This document shows, piece after piece, positions 45,829 through 58,454 of a stretch of 64,000 bases of DNA. Every line of letters starts with the position of its first letter. Positions within the stretch are counted from its first letter, which is position 1. The DNA comes from Rhabditoides inermis (taxonomy: Eukaryota > Nematoda > Chromadorea > Rhabditida > Rhabditidae). The DNA lies in contig CAWZYM010000098.1 of NCBI GenBank assembly GCA_963966185.1, positions 66,963 to 130,962 of the forward strand. Reading direction: 5' to 3'. The notes beneath the pieces were generated by a model. The model made no database searches, was not told the DNA's origin, and saw only the letters and a list, made by a program, of their open reading frames with translations. The position numbers and the translations under genes were made by a program.

Positions 45829-47180
45829 CTCACTGTGCATCTGCGCTCCGCCTCGCAGATGGCTTGGAAGAGAGACGCATCTTCCTCGGCTAAGAATCTG
45901 CGTCCTTTTCCAGCGGCGACTGAAAATGTCATACAATCTCTTCTCATTAATCCCTCCCTCTTCAATCTCCATCCATTCAATTATCCACCTACATACCACT
46001 CACCTTTCACTCAACCCGTACCCGTTTCCTCTCCGCTTCTCTCTCTTTTTACACCCACACTCACCCATGAATAAAAGAAGGCCGCCGCGCTGCACCGAAT
46101 CCAGGGTTGACATCTCAGTTTCCAGGCTTGAGACACGGTCTCTCCAGAAGCCGCCTTGAAAAAAAATTGACTTCTCTACAGCACACGCATATTTTAATGT
46201 AACAGCGGGCATAAAACAACGAAATGCGAACTAGTGAAAAATGAATACATATAAAAGTAAACGTAAAACATACCTTCCAGATACAATTGTAAATGGCATC
46301 AACCATCCTCTTGCAGAGAAAACACGGCCCGGAAAAACACCGACGACAATGTGCTGAAAATCAAAGCATTATGTTTTCCAACGTCGTAAAAGTAAAATAT
46401 AAACAACATTTAGACATCGATAGAAGAAAAGAAGTGGAGGAAAGTGAGACAGAATGAGAGTGAGTGAGAGAGAGAGAACTCACGTAGGAGCTCTCACAGT
46501 CACAGGCGATCCGGGAGCAGACGAAGTCGACCCATATGCACAGACGAACTCGACAGAGTTTGGTGGGCACTCTTCGCTGCCGCCGCAGCCTCTGAAATAG
46601 TACTTTTTAAATTAAAGAAACGAAAACTAAAAATCACAAATCATAAATGTTCAAATAAAAATCGATAGAGGGTAGTAATGCGAGACAGCGAAGGCAAGTG
46701 AAGAAAGAGAGAGAGGGAGAGATAGGAAGAGAGGGAGGGAGAGAGAGGGAGAGAGAGAAAGAGAGAGGGAGAGAGAGGGAGAGAGAGGGAGAGAGGAAGA
46801 GAGGGGGAGAGAGGGAGAGGGAGAACGACATGATGATTGAAAATATGCGCATTCAGCTATCATCCGCTATCCGTTGAACAGAAACTAGGCCCACCGGCGC
46901 CCCGCCCTCAGCGCGTGCACATACTTGAGACTCTTTGATGGATGGGCCCCGGGGCGGCGCGCAGCGATGGCGCACAAACGTAAATGGAGATGGGTAAGAG
47001 ATGGACATGTCAGCCTTATTGGCCGAAACGCCTCATTTTCATATCCGCCGACGCAAATATCGCGTGCGTGGCGGCCGCGTCGCGGCTGCGTCGATCTGCT
47101 CACCATTGAGAACATCAACGCCTTTCTCATCGAGCCGTGGATCAATCGATAATCGCACCGGCTCACTGCGAAATCCGTTT
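45829..47180 (-). pseudogene. relative of the X-unit minus-strand gene
   Basis: Minus-strand exon candidates, high to low: PVRLSIDPRLDEKGVDVLN before a GTGAG donor (about 47107-47160); one starting EAAAAAKSAHQTL or in another frame (46485-46577); a Cys-rich one with CRRCFSGPCFLCKRMVDAI (46272-46354); one with RVSSLETEMSTLDSVQRG (46070-46157); and one with RRFLAEEDASLFQAICEAE (45850-45931). The IDP...VLN exon and the EAAAA exon parallel SNDP...VLN and ETAAAA in X1, so the two are diverged paralogues. Frames between exons were not all reconciled. Confidence 0.35.
46690..46825. repeat. GAGAGGGA purine tract
   Basis: About 135 bases of nearly pure A/G. Confidence 0.85.
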
Positions 47181-47290
47181 CTCCAATCCGCAAAACCTGC
47201 CATATATGATCTAACTAGAGGCATACCAAGTTTCCTAGTCGCGACTTAGTAACACGGTCATACTTGGCTGATGAGACAATCGGAATCGGC
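46840..47290. repeat. duplicated ~450-bp segment, left copy
   Basis: It shares GCGCATTCAGCTA, GGCCCACCGGCGCCCCGCCC, TGGCCGAAACGCCTCATT and ATCGAGCCGTGGATCAATCG with 47410-47950 in order. It includes the IDPRLDEKG exon of the minus-strand gene. Confidence 0.8.
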
Positions 47291-47409
47291 AGCTCACCGT
47301 CATCGTTTCCTCTCACTCACTATTCATACTCACTACTCAACCTCATATGGATCCGATCATGTAAATTTGATCAACCACACAATATAAACAACGTATAATG
47401 TAATAACGA

Positions 47410-47950
47410 CATAATGATTACAAACATGCGCATTCAGCTACAAGCCGCTGACACACACACGTAGGCAGGCCCACCGGCGCCCCGCCCGCCTGCGCGTGCA
47501 CACTCGCACTTTGAGAGACAGTAGTGCGCAGAGCGGCAGAGCATGGCCGGCTCATGGGATGGGCCCATCGGAGGGGCGTCGCGCCGCCGCGGTGGCGCAT
47601 GTGTAAATGAAAATGATAAATGTGAATGGAATGGACACGTCAGCCAAAATGGCCGAAACGCCTCATTCACGTATCTGCCTAAGCGCAAATTGCGTACATG
47701 GCCGCGTCGAGCAGCTGCGCCATTGAAACCACCTTTCTCATCGAGCCGTGGATCAATCGATAATCGCACCGGCTCACTGCGAGATCCGTTTCTCACATAC
47801 GCAAAACGATCAACCGGCAGTGTTGGATCGGCTCGAGACAGACAAGTGTAGTCGCGACATGAGCAACGCTTTAGTAATAAGGCGATACTTGGCTGATGAT
47901 GACAGAATCGGAAGTTCACCGTCATCGCTCCTTTTCACTCACAGCTCACA
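47410..47950. repeat. duplicated ~450-bp segment, right copy
   Basis: A diverged direct repeat of 46840-47290. The IDPRLDEKG exon is kept, but the following codons differ, so it is probably a dead exon copy. Confidence 0.75.
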
Positions 47951-48214
47951 ACTCATAAACGACATACTATAATTCTCTATTTGACCGATTCACAATTAAC
48001 TCTCACTCTCTCACACACAATTACACTCATTGTCAGTTGTAGAGGAAATGTATAAGAAAGTACAGAGTAAAACTTGACCAGTATGACAGAAAAGGAAAGC
48101 AGAGAATAGGATTGCGGACAAATGAACTCATCGAACACATGAAAAGAATCGTATAACACATACCGCGACAAAAGCTCTCCTTCCCTCCTTCCTCCGCTCC
48201 CCTCCTCGAGCCTC
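47951..48214. other. spacer, no gene seen
   Basis: AT-rich with a C/T-rich patch at 48176-48225. Confidence 0.35.
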
Positions 48215-49433
48215 CTTCCGACGGCCAACCTGCCTTCCCACGCTTGTCTCATCGGGTGGGGCCACTAAACAACTACAACAACAATAATAGACATTCACCA
48301 TCACCAATCACAATCCACTTCCAAAAATGTACGCATGTACATACCTATACACATCTCATACGTTTCACTCAGTTGTGATCGGCACAGGCAGTGCGCTTTG
48401 AGTGTGTCTTCTGGCGGCGCTGCCGCGTCGAGTGTGTCTTCCACTCAGAGGCACTACGTACGTAGGGCTGTTACTCTCGGTACTCTCGGTACTGTAGGTA
48501 CAGCGCCTCTGTCCCTGAGACCCTACTTTCCCAGCCTACATCAGAGTATACTTAGACGAGTGCACACATAGTGAACCTCTCACTTTGTGACACATTTCTC
48601 GAGCTACCACCGTGCCTTGCTGAAGGGTACTGGCGGAGAAATATTTCAACCGACCGTGCGGAGAAGAAATAATAAATTGATTATTATGGTGTCATTTGTA
48701 TCGCATTCGTAAAAGATAAACAATATTTATTTTACGTGAAGCTTTCGTACTATAGCGTGAGTTCACTTAGATTGATTGGATGTTTATATCGTATTGACTG
48801 ATTCAGGATACGACAAGACTCGTCTGAGAATCGTTCAAACGAAATGCTACCCGCCGGTTCAGTGAAGACAACCCTTTCTGAAGCGATAAACTGTTTCTTT
48901 CGCTATATGGTATGATATATTTTTTTTTTATCAAATATGCAAGCAGCTCCACTCTTCCACGTGACTGACCGAATTCGGGTGGTTTTGGTTCGCGTGTTAG
49001 AAGCACCCGACAATTTGCATACCTTATATGCGTTGCTCCGTCTTCTCTTCGTTCAACCGCAGTCACTACACTTCCTTCTCTCCGAATTGCATGTGTTATT
49101 ACAAAATGTTCGACTATTCCAATCCCGATGTTATGATCGAAATTCTACTGGAACAGAACATGCCGATAAAGTTCACCGATATCGGCTACAAAGTAGGTAC
49201 CCCTCTCTCTCTCTCTCCCTCTCTCTCTCTCCCTCTCTCTCTCTCTCTCTCAATCTCTCTCTCTCTCTCTCTTCCAGCACACGCTACTCTGCATGGATGT
49301 GCTGAGCGCGCCGACGTGCGTGGTGCTTCTCCTCGTGCTCTTCTCCATCCTGCGTGCCCTGCGTCGTCCGAACCCCGCCACCGCCTACCTCCTCATCACC
49401 CTCGCACAGGCACTCGCCCATGCCGTCACCATG

Positions 49434-50352
49434 GCAAGTCGACTGTCCTGATTTTCCCCCTGTGAAATTTCCGACATTACGGATTATGAAGTCCGTGGAT
49501 AACTTACTCTATTGAATCTCAAGAAAGTAGATACGATTGAGATACCTCCACGTCTCTGATTGCGCGTTTTGTAGCCGGGGGTCAATGGCAACTTCCGCGC
49601 GCCGTCACAATGGCAAGTCACGGCGGGCATTTAAGTCACCATTTGAAATCGTCTATAAACCACTATTTGAAATCGTCTAACCACGGAAACCCGTGAATGA
49701 CCAGTAGCGGGAATTTCTGATGTTTTTCCGCGAAATGTGAAATGGCCGACAGTACGGAGTCCGTGGATAGCTCTAGTTCTTGGATTTCGGTAAGACTCGA
49801 GAATCTCAAGAAAGAAGATACGATTGAGATACCTCCACGTTGCCAGCACCGATTGCGAGTTTATAGCCGGGGGTCAATGGAAACCTCACAATAGCAAGTC
49901 GACGGCGATGCAAATGACCGCAGAAGCAACTCATTGGGCCGATTCTAACATCGCGTTGCAATTGCAAGAAACCTTGCGTTTGCAAGAATTCTTGCGATTG
50001 CAACATTGCGATTGCAAGACCTCTTGCAACTCTAGAAAGAATCGCGAACGGAAGAAACTGATCGCAAAATAATGATTTTGCTCAATACATTTGGATGAGG
50101 GCTATTGAGAGACATCGTTCATTTATCGATTACGTTCGATGCGTGTCCAGTGTCACAGTAAAATCGTGATTGACCAGTAGCGGGAACCTGATTTGTCCCG
50201 ACGTGAAATTTCCGACATTGACGGAGTCCGTGGATAGTTCTGGTTCCAGGGCTTTAGGAACACGCCAGTCTCCAAATGCAAATTTTCAGCCTCGTCAATG
50301 GGTAACTCCCAGTAGTTTCATTGCTCAGTGTCGCACAACTTTTCTGTTGCAG
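49434..50352 (+). other. long second intron of receptor copy 1
   Basis: It contains a duplicated block: GAGATACCTCCACG and the context TCCGTGGATA occur at 49490-49560 and 49765-49850, and again in part at 50215. A run of AATTCTTGCGATTGCAA-type short repeats lies at 49950-50030. No gene. Confidence 0.5.
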
Positions 50353-51006
50353 GCCATCACGACGTTCTACGTGCTACCGCGCATCCAAGCATTCGACTAC
50401 ACCATTGACAAGTTTAAAATCACCTGACTAACCAACTTTAATTTCGCGCCTCTCTCTATTTTACTATCTAAAATCGTCTGACCAATCTAAAAAAAAATGT
50501 GACTCTCTCGATTTTACTATCTGAAATCGTCAGACCAACCTTAAAAAAATCGTGACTCTTTCTATTTTACTATCTGAAATAGTCTGATCAATCTTTAAAA
50601 AAACTTGACTCGCTATATTTCACTATCTAAAATAGTCAGATCAATCTAAAAAAGTGGCTCTCTCTCTATTTTTCTATCAAAAATCGATTGTCAAAAGCAA
50701 AAAAAAAAGGTGACTTTCTGTTTACTATCGGGAATCGTCGGACCAACTCCGTTCAGTTTCATGAGTGTGATCGATACTGGAGTGGAGGCGATGGATCACT
50801 GGTGGATCGGCAGCGTGCTGTGTTGGGCGGAGCTCGTCGCCGCCTACTGTTATGTGCTCGTCGCCGTCAATCGATACACCGCCATCGCCTATCCGATGTG
50901 GTACGGCAGGGTGTTCGGGTGGGTGTCTCTCTCTCTATCTCTCTCTCTCTCTCTCTCTTTCTCTCTTTCTCTCTTTCTCTCTCTCTCTCTCCCCCTCTCT
51001 CTCTCC

Positions 51007-51041
<35 letters not shown>

Positions 51042-51246
51042 CCTCTCTTCCCAGTACTTTCAATCAGAGTCTCTCCCTCGAAGTCTGTTTTCATTTCAGT
51101 AGATTCTCCACCGTCATTATCATATGCCTGTCCGTTTTGATCGCACTGCTGCAACGATCGCCGACAATTCTGTTGTCGTCGTGCAAACTGTACTTCTCGT
51201 CGTTCCTAGGATTCTGGGAGCACTACACGCCGACGTGTCAGGTGCG

Positions 51247-51280
<34 letters not shown>

Positions 51281-51623
51281 GGGAGAGAGAGAGAGAGAAG
51301 GAGAGAGAGAGAGAGAAGGAGAGAGAGAGAGAGAGAAGAATTCAGAACATCATCTACGGAGTGGACATCATCATGGATGCGGCGTGTCTCGTTCTTTTCA
51401 TCGCTCTCTCCACCGTTACCCTCAGACGATTCTCACAATTTTGAGGTACAGATGTGCTCTCAATTCTCATGACCAACAACTTTCCACAGTTGTTGATCGG
51501 AATGAAGTCGCCAGCAAGCGAGATGTGCTTGAAAAACCACGTATCAACTGTCGTGATTCCAATGATATCTATTTTTCTCAACGGGTGAGTCAGCAAAGAG
51601 GCTAAAAGGGTAGCATCTTTGAA

Positions 51624-53528
51624 ATAATAATAATAATATTTATTACCGCGTATACTATATATATGAACACAGGACAAACACATAATAAGAGTGAATACGG
51701 CATTGGAAAATAAATAAACACAAAAATAGGATAAAACAGATAACACAGGTTCCCAAATGAGCACTTATCTAATTTTGGACGGAGGGAACAAATGGGGGTT
51801 ATCTAGGAGGTACGATTTCACTGTTTGATGTTTCGCAGATAAAATGATGTTGTTGGGGAGTGTGTTCCATAGTGCAAAAACCCTACTGAAAAACGTGCTG
51901 CTCTTTAAAGTTGTGTCAAAGCAAGGAATCAGGCGCCACCCATGAGAAACGCGAGACCGGGAAGGTACAATGTTGAAGAGGCCAGAATACTCTAGACTAG
52001 TGCGATTAGTCATAACCTTATGAATAGGGACCACAATGAGAATTTCAGAAGTTTGGATGTGGTTTAGCAGTTTGCATAATATTGTAGATCGTTTCAAGCT
52101 GATTTCGAAAATTTATAATGTTCATAGGGTTCATCGTTCACATTGCGCTCTAATTCCGCGCGGCGCGCGCGCACCAGAGCGCGCGCTCACATAGGGAAAG
52201 TGCGACAGAGGGCGGCTAGATCAAAGCACTGATGACGTCATTAATAGTTAAATTATGAATATACTCGTTTCTAGTAGTAGCACTACGCTTAGTTTGATTG
52301 TAATAAATCAGTACTCGATGAAATACATCTCTTATGACACCATTTTTCATTACCCATTTTGGGCAATGGCGGCTAGATCAAAGAAATATGACGTCATCAT
52401 ATCACTCTTTATCGATTTTCGATACTTTACGGGGCACGTTTTCCCATAAATCGAATACCGTTGGAATCAGCGCGGAAGGGCGAATCGTTCTACGCTAATT
52501 AGAGCAAGTAACGCGTCCAGTCAGAAAATGTTACATGATTTCGACACAAACTCTGCACCTCACGTTGTGGTTCCTACTTATGAATATACGCAATATCGTT
52601 TATTAAGCGTCGCTCTTCGAGCGTTTGGAGATCTAATAGCTGGAGGCGTTGGGGATAAGTGAGCGAGAAAAAGCCGGCACGGTGACATATTCGGCGCGTA
52701 AAATGTCTCTGTACCGACTCAATCAGATTCACCGACCCCACATCTTTAGGATTCCATAATTCTGTACAATACTCAAGTTGGCACCGAAAATAGGTTACGT
52801 ATGCAACTTTAAGAACAGTGAGATTGCGAGTACGATATACGCGCAGAAAGTCGTTTATGGAGTGAAACGTATTCTGAACAATGTTGGAATAGTGATCGTC
52901 AAAGACAAGAGAACTGCTGATAGAGACGCCTAAATCCCTGACAGTATCGGCAGGGGCGAGAGTTGTGCCGTGTGCGGAATACTCATGCCTGGGATTACGA
53001 CGTCCTATATGCAGTATCTGTGTTTTCTGAGTAGATATTTGTAAACCCCACTGAAGGGACCACCATGCGACTAAATCAATTGCCACTTGAAATTTATGCT
53101 GGGCGGAAGGATCATTCGCATCAAATGCGAAGGAAATTTTCAAATCATCGGCGTAAAGCACACACTCAACATAGTCGGGAAGATTGGAGATGATATCATT
53201 AATATATACATTGAACAGTATGGGACCTAGGCAAGACCCCTGTGGTACACCACAGTTGACAAGCCGTGGAGAGGAAAGCTCATCACCGACCATTACTTGT
53301 TGGCGACGGTCGGTCAAGAAACTTCTAATCCATCCCAATACGTTACCGCGAATTCCCAGCGAATGCAACTTTTTGTATAGCAAGTTGTGATTAATAGTAT
53401 CGAATGCCTTCTTGAAATCAAAGTATATACAATCGATAACCATTCCATTAGATAGGTGTTTCAACCAGTGACTATGACACTCAATAAGTTGAGCGTTTGT
53501 GGATCTATTCTTGCGAAAGCCAAATCTT
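51624..53528 (-). mobile_element. 5'-truncated LINE inside the last receptor intron
   Basis: On the minus strand a reverse transcriptase starts mid-domain at 53528 (FGFRKNRSTNAQLIE), continues with YFDFKKAFDTINH, CGVPQGSCLGPILF and YADDLKIS, and ends with a C-terminal part (FSRVFALWNTLPNNIIL) at 51768. The 3' end carries a short (TAT)n tail near 51630. The frame is open from 53464 to 52574, then broken by an insertion. The orientation is opposite to the receptor. The copy at 58.9 kb lacks it. Confidence 0.88.
52100..52573. mobile_element. ~470-bp insertion splitting the LINE reverse transcriptase
   Basis: The LINE frame stops at a TAG after IAYIHK (52574) and the expected continuation resumes near 52095 with LLNHIQTSEILIV. 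The DNA between is unlike the LINE. It holds a GC-rich inverted piece (about 52155-52190) and GGCGGCTAGATCAAAG twice (about 52211 and 52369). It is probably a small non-autonomous element. Exact ends and target duplication could not be fixed. Confidence 0.5.
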
Positions 53529-53646
53529 CATTTCAGCATTTTCATGCTCGTCTTCAACAAAGACTGTCGCGCGGTGCTGTTCGATTACTGTCGTTTCAAA
53601 AGTGAGAAACTTGTGATGACGTCACAGACCAGTAAACAATGCTTTT

Positions 53647-53649
<3 letters not shown>

Positions 53650-53717
<68 letters not shown>
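53650..53717. repeat. (GA)n tract after the last receptor exon
   Basis: It follows the cytoplasmic-tail codons directly. If unspliced, the receptor tail would read into Arg-Glu repeats. Confidence 0.85.
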
Positions 53718-53720
<3 letters not shown>

Positions 53721-53756
53721 GGGAGTCCAATAACAGCAGATAACCTTCAAGCTTGA

Positions 53757-54542
53757 TCGAGAAGACCAACTTATCATCGGACATCTGTCAAATGTAGCCA
53801 AGATTTGCAGGACTCTCTATACTTCAAGTGGGGGTGCATGATCCATCGCCACTCAGGACCCACTTCATTCAACCAAATTGTTCGTGTATCGCCTTCATTT
53901 CCACTCCACAACACTCCTAAACTACCAGTTTTCCGGGCGCTAACGCGCCTTTCGAAATCATCCATTTTGGAGATACCTCAAAGTGCCAGGATTAAGCCCG
54001 ACTTCGCATACGCGTAGCTCTTCGCGCGCGGACTCAAAAAATCCAGCTCCAAAACACATCGGTAGATCCACCCAAAGTACCCCCATTCACACCCTAACAA
54101 CTTCCATACTACCTCCGGATAGCTAATTAGCATAAAAACAAAGTCAGAATCTATGAACCTGGTATAGACCATGGTTGATAGCTTATACCACCCTGTGCTA
54201 TACGCTTATACCACCCCTGGGTGGCATAAGCTTTTCAGGTCATAACTTCTTTCAAAATGGACTCTCACAATTCTAGTTTAGCGGGTTCGAAAGCTCATCT
54301 CGCCGGCTTTCTAACGGACTATTAACATCTATACTTTACTTTACTAGTTAATCCGTTATCGGCCATTGAAATTTCGAAAATTTCAATCCTAAGGGGGGAC
54401 CCTTAGGATCGAATTTTTTTGTTGTCTCGAATCCACTTCAAAGTAATTTCTAAAATCTTCTAAATATTCAATGATACCAAAAAAGTATAAAAATCCCCAT
54501 CTCAACACTCCATTCTAAGCCAATAATTCAGAGACCGCTCGT
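53757..54542. other. unique part of Y1, short hairpin, no gene
   Basis: GCTTATACCACCCCTGGGTGGCATAAGC-like imperfect palindrome near 54202-54230. Conserved in Y2 at about 59590-59620. No coding region is supported. Confidence 0.4.
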
Positions 54543-54899
54543 GGTTCAAACTTATTAGGGCTCACACCGTATTAGGAGTGTGAACCGATGCCTCCGAAAC
54601 TGCCTTGTAAATTTATAGGCTATTCCCATCTCATGCGAAACACCCTTGTCTCGTTATGGAAAAGTTATGGCAATTTCGCGCTTTCTTCCTGCAGTGTCGA
54701 CCCGGTTCGAATTTATTAGGGCTCACACCATAATAGGAGTGTGAAACGATGCCTCCGAAACTGCCTTGTAAATTTATAGGCTATTCCCATTTCATGCGAA
54801 ACACCCTTGTCTCGTTATGGAAAAGTTATGGCAATTTCGCGCTTTCTTCCTGCAGTGTCGTTTTCAGAGACCGCTCGTGGTTCAAACTTATTAGGGCTC
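54543..54899. repeat. tandem repeat of a ~160-bp unit
   Basis: Two full units and a partial third: TTATTAGGGCTCACACC...GCAGTGTCG at about 54556-54706, 54715-54860 and 54883-54899. Y2 retains only one truncated unit (59938-60002). Confidence 0.85.
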
Positions 54900-54929
54900 A
54901 GAGCTGAGGGAATCCCCTCCCTCAGCTCT
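54900..54929. other. inverted repeat at the Y1/X2 breakpoint
   Basis: AGAGCTGAGGGA, six bases, TCCCTCAGCTCT. The right half belongs to X (also at 40531), while the left half is its reverse complement and exists only at this junction. That is a templated insertion at a rearrangement breakpoint. Confidence 0.75.
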
Positions 54930-56183
54930 GAAGCCACAATCACAGTTACAGCGTTCCTTTACTCTTCATTGCGACAGCTACAATGACAGTTCAAAGAATG
55001 AAAGAGAAAGAAAGTGTGTGTATGTGTGTATGTGTGTGTGTGTGTGTGAGAGAGAGAGATGCAGAGAAAAAGAGAGAGAGAAGGAGAGAGAGAGAGAGAG
55101 CGAGCGAGAGAGCGCGCGCGCGCGATAGAGACAGAGAGAGAGAGAGACGCAGAGAAAAAGAGAGAGAGAGAGAGGGAGAGAGAGAGGGAGAAAGAGAGAT
55201 GAGAGAGAGAGATGAGAGAGAGGGGGGGAGACTGGAAGGAGGGGGGAGTCCCTCTGATCACATGTACTCTGATCAACCGATGACTCACCAGTCTCCCCAC
55301 TCACTCTTCCCAGTGTGAGCGCCTGCGCGAACACGTAAACAACATGGCCATATCTCGGCCGGCCGCTCACTGCATACGTGCATACATTAGCGAGCGCCCG
55401 TAGCGGTTATGTTATCTTTCATTTTTAACACTTTCAGATGGAATCGGTTCGTCTTAAACCAGGTGATATGGATTCAGCCATGTCCACTCTTCTCATGCTC
55501 TACAACTCTTGGGCAGATGAAAAGACTATGTACATTCCATCCCACATAACACAGGCGAGCATACTGCTTCTCCTGTGCTCATTTCAATTTGTTCATTTGT
55601 AGATCGACATGCCCTACCATCGTGACACCAGCATTTATCATACCATCAGAGATCCCGTCAATGATAGCCTGAGAGGGAGAGGAAGAAGAGGAGGGAGAGA
55701 GGGGGAGAGAGAGGGGGAGAGAGGGGGAGAGAGGGGGGAGAGAGGGGGAGAGGGAAGAGGAGGGAGAGGGGAAGAGAGGGGAGAGAGAGGGGCAGAGAGG
55801 GGGAGAGGGGGGAGAGAGAGGGGAAAGAGAGGGAGAGAGAGGGGGAGAGAGAGAGAGGGAGAGACCGGCACTTCCCACCCTCGTCTCATCGGATGGGGAC
55901 ACTAAACAACAATACTAGACATTCACCATCACCAGTCACAATCCACTTTCCTTATATGGATATTCCGTACGTTTCACTCAGTCACCTTCGACAAATGGTG
56001 TGAATGGAATGGGATTAGCTCATATGTAATTTGACAGGGCAGTTCCAGAAACATGGTTTCACTCTCCTAATATGGTGTCAGCCTTAGATACTTCATATTA
56101 TTTATCATAATCGCGTGTTCATATACAACAATTTATCGATTCTGAAATTTAAAAAAAAACACAAAGCAAGAGCACACAAACAA
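54918..56183. repeat. segmental duplication unit X2, truncated
   Basis: It covers the part of X1 from about 40529 to 41797, with the ATG exon at 55438 and the purine tract at 55672-55862. It lacks the minus-strand gene and the inverted repeat. Confidence 0.9.
55438..55674 (+). CDS. short exon pair of an unrecognised gene, copy in X2
   Basis: Same as 41053-41287, with a Ser-to-Thr change in the second exon (DTSIYHT). The frame is kept. Partial, function unknown. Confidence 0.35.
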
Positions 56184-57032
56184 CTTCCGACGGCCAACCT
56201 GCCTTCCCACGCTTGTCTCATCGGGTGGGGCCACTAAACAACTACAACAACAATAATAGACATTCACCATCACCAATCACAATCCACTTCCAAAAATGTA
56301 CGCATGTACATACCTATACACATCTCATACGTTTCACTCAGTTGTCATCGGCACAGGCAGTGCGCTTTGAGTGTGTCTTCTGGCGGCGCTGCCGCGTCGA
56401 GTGTGTCTTCCACTCAGAGGCACTACGTACGTAGGGCTGTTACTCTCGGTACTCTCGGTACTGTAGGTACAGCGCCTCTGTCCCTGAGACCCTACTTTCC
56501 CAGCCTACATCAGAGTATACTTAGACGAGTGCACACATAGTGAACCTCTCACTTTGTGACACATTTCTCGAGCTACCACCGTGCCTTGCTGAAGGGAGAA
56601 GAAATAATAAATTGATTATTATGGTGTCATTTGTATCGCATTCGTAAAAGATAAACAATATTTATTTTACGTGAAGCTTTCGTACTATAGCGTGAGTTCA
56701 CTTAGATTGATTGGATGTTTATATCGTATTGACTGATTCAGGATACGACAAGACTCAAGTCTGAGAATCGTTCAAACGAAATGCTACCCGCCGGTTCAGT
56801 GAAGACAACCCTTTCTGAAGCGATAAACTGTTTCTTTCGCTATGATATATTTTTTTATCAAATATGCAAGCAGCTCCACTCTTCCACGTGACTGACCGAA
56901 TTCGGGTGGTTTTGGTTCGCGTGTTAGAAGCACCCGACAATTTGCATACCTTATATGCGTTGCTCCGTCTTCTCTTCGTTCAACCGCAGTCACTACACTT
57001 CCTTCTCTCCGAATTGCATGTGTTATTACAAA

Positions 57033-57203
57033 ATGTTCGACTATTCCAATCCCGATGTTATGATCGAAATTCTACTGGAACAGAACATGCCGATAAAGTT
57101 CACCGATATCGGCTACAAAGTAGGTACCCCCTCTCTCTCTCACTCTCTCTCTCTCTTTCCCTCTCTCTCTCTCTCTCTCTCTCTCCCACTCTCTCTCTCT
57201 CTC

Positions 57204-57260
<57 letters not shown>

Positions 57261-58401
57261 GCACACGCTACTCTGCATGGATGTGCTGAGCGCGCCGACG
57301 TGCGTGGTGCTTCTCCTCGTGCTCTTCTCCATCCTGCGCGCCCTGCGTCGTCCGAACCCCGCCACCGCCTACCTCCTCATCACCCTCGCACAGGCACTCG
57401 CCCATGCTGTCACCATGGCAAGTCGACTGTTTTTTCCCCTTTGTGAAATTTCCGACATTATGGATTATGAAGGAATTCGGTAAGACTCGAGAATCTCAAG
57501 AAAGTAGATACGATTGAGATACCTCCACGTCTCTTCCGCGCGCCGTTACAATGGCAAGTCGACGGCGGGGCATTTAAATCACCATCCAAAATCGTCTGAC
57601 CACGGAAAACCCGTGAATGGCCAGTAGCGGGAATTTCGGATGTTTTTTTTCCGCGAAATGTGAAATGGCCGACAGTACGGAGTCCGTCTCTGGTTCCACG
57701 GATTTCGGGAAGACAGATGAATAAGTAGTAGATACAGTCGACGAGCGGACTATTTCATTTGTTCGAGTGAGAGATGTCCTCTCGCCACAGACTCTGTTCC
57801 ATTTATCAGAGTCCTTTACTTTTTGGGATTCGTTCCAGGGCATCACGACGTTCTACGTGCTGCCGCGCATCCAAGCGTTCGACTACACCATTGACAAGTT
57901 CAATTTCACTTTTACTGTTTAAAATCGCCTGACTAACCAACTTAGTTTTGCGCTTCTCTCGATTTTACTATCTAAAATCGTCCGTCTTTAAAAATCGTGA
58001 TTCTCTCGATTTTACTATTAAAAATAGTCTGATCAATCTTTAAAAAAATCACTCTCTATATTTTTCTATCAAAAATCGATTGTCAAGTCTAATGAAAAAC
58101 TTCGTGACTTTCTATTTACTATCTGCAATCGTCCGACCAACTCCGTTCAGTTTCATGAGTGTGATCGATACTGGAGTGGAGGCGATGGATCACTGGTGGA
58201 TCGGCAGCGTGCTGTGTTGGGCGGAGCTCGTCGCCGCCTACTGCTATGTGCTCGTCGCCGTCAATCGATACACCGCCATCGCCTACCCGATGTGGTACGG
58301 CAGGGTGTTCGGGTGGGTGTCTCTCTCTCTCCCTCTCTCTCTCTCTTTCTCTCTATCATTCATCTCTCTCTATCATTTCATCTTTCTCTTTCTCTTTCTC
58401 T

Positions 58402-58454
<53 letters not shown>

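Larger units (their letters stand above)
49106..53756 (+). pseudogene. seven-transmembrane chemoreceptor-like GPCR, copy 1
   Basis: Exons: 49106-49192, 49278-49433, 50353-about 50408, 50757-50918, 51100-51241, 51344-about 51444, about 51489-51584 and from 53537. They encode seven hydrophobic helices. TM1 includes VLLLVLFSILRAL, TM3 ends AVNRYTAIAYPMW (position of the DRY motif), TM4 VIIICLSVLIALL, TM5 DAACLVLFIAL, TM6 VSTVVIPMISIFL and TM7 FMLVFNKDCRAVLF. The layout and NRYTAI fit nematode Srg-superfamily receptors such as Srv. The second intron uses a GC donor (GCAAGT at 49434). After TM5 a TTTT run, against TTT in copy 2, puts a TGA in frame near 51442, before the TM6 exon. The last intron hosts a LINE. 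It is therefore probably non-functional unless the extra T is an error. The start Met could also be 49091. Confidence 0.68.
48215..54899. repeat. segmental duplication unit Y1
   Basis: It matches 56184-60002, apart from the LINE-bearing section 51443-53530, which is absent there, and small indels. It begins CTTCCGACGGCCAACCTGCC in both. The part 48236-48400 also resembles 41507-41620 of X1, so X and Y share an older ancestor segment. Confidence 0.9.
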
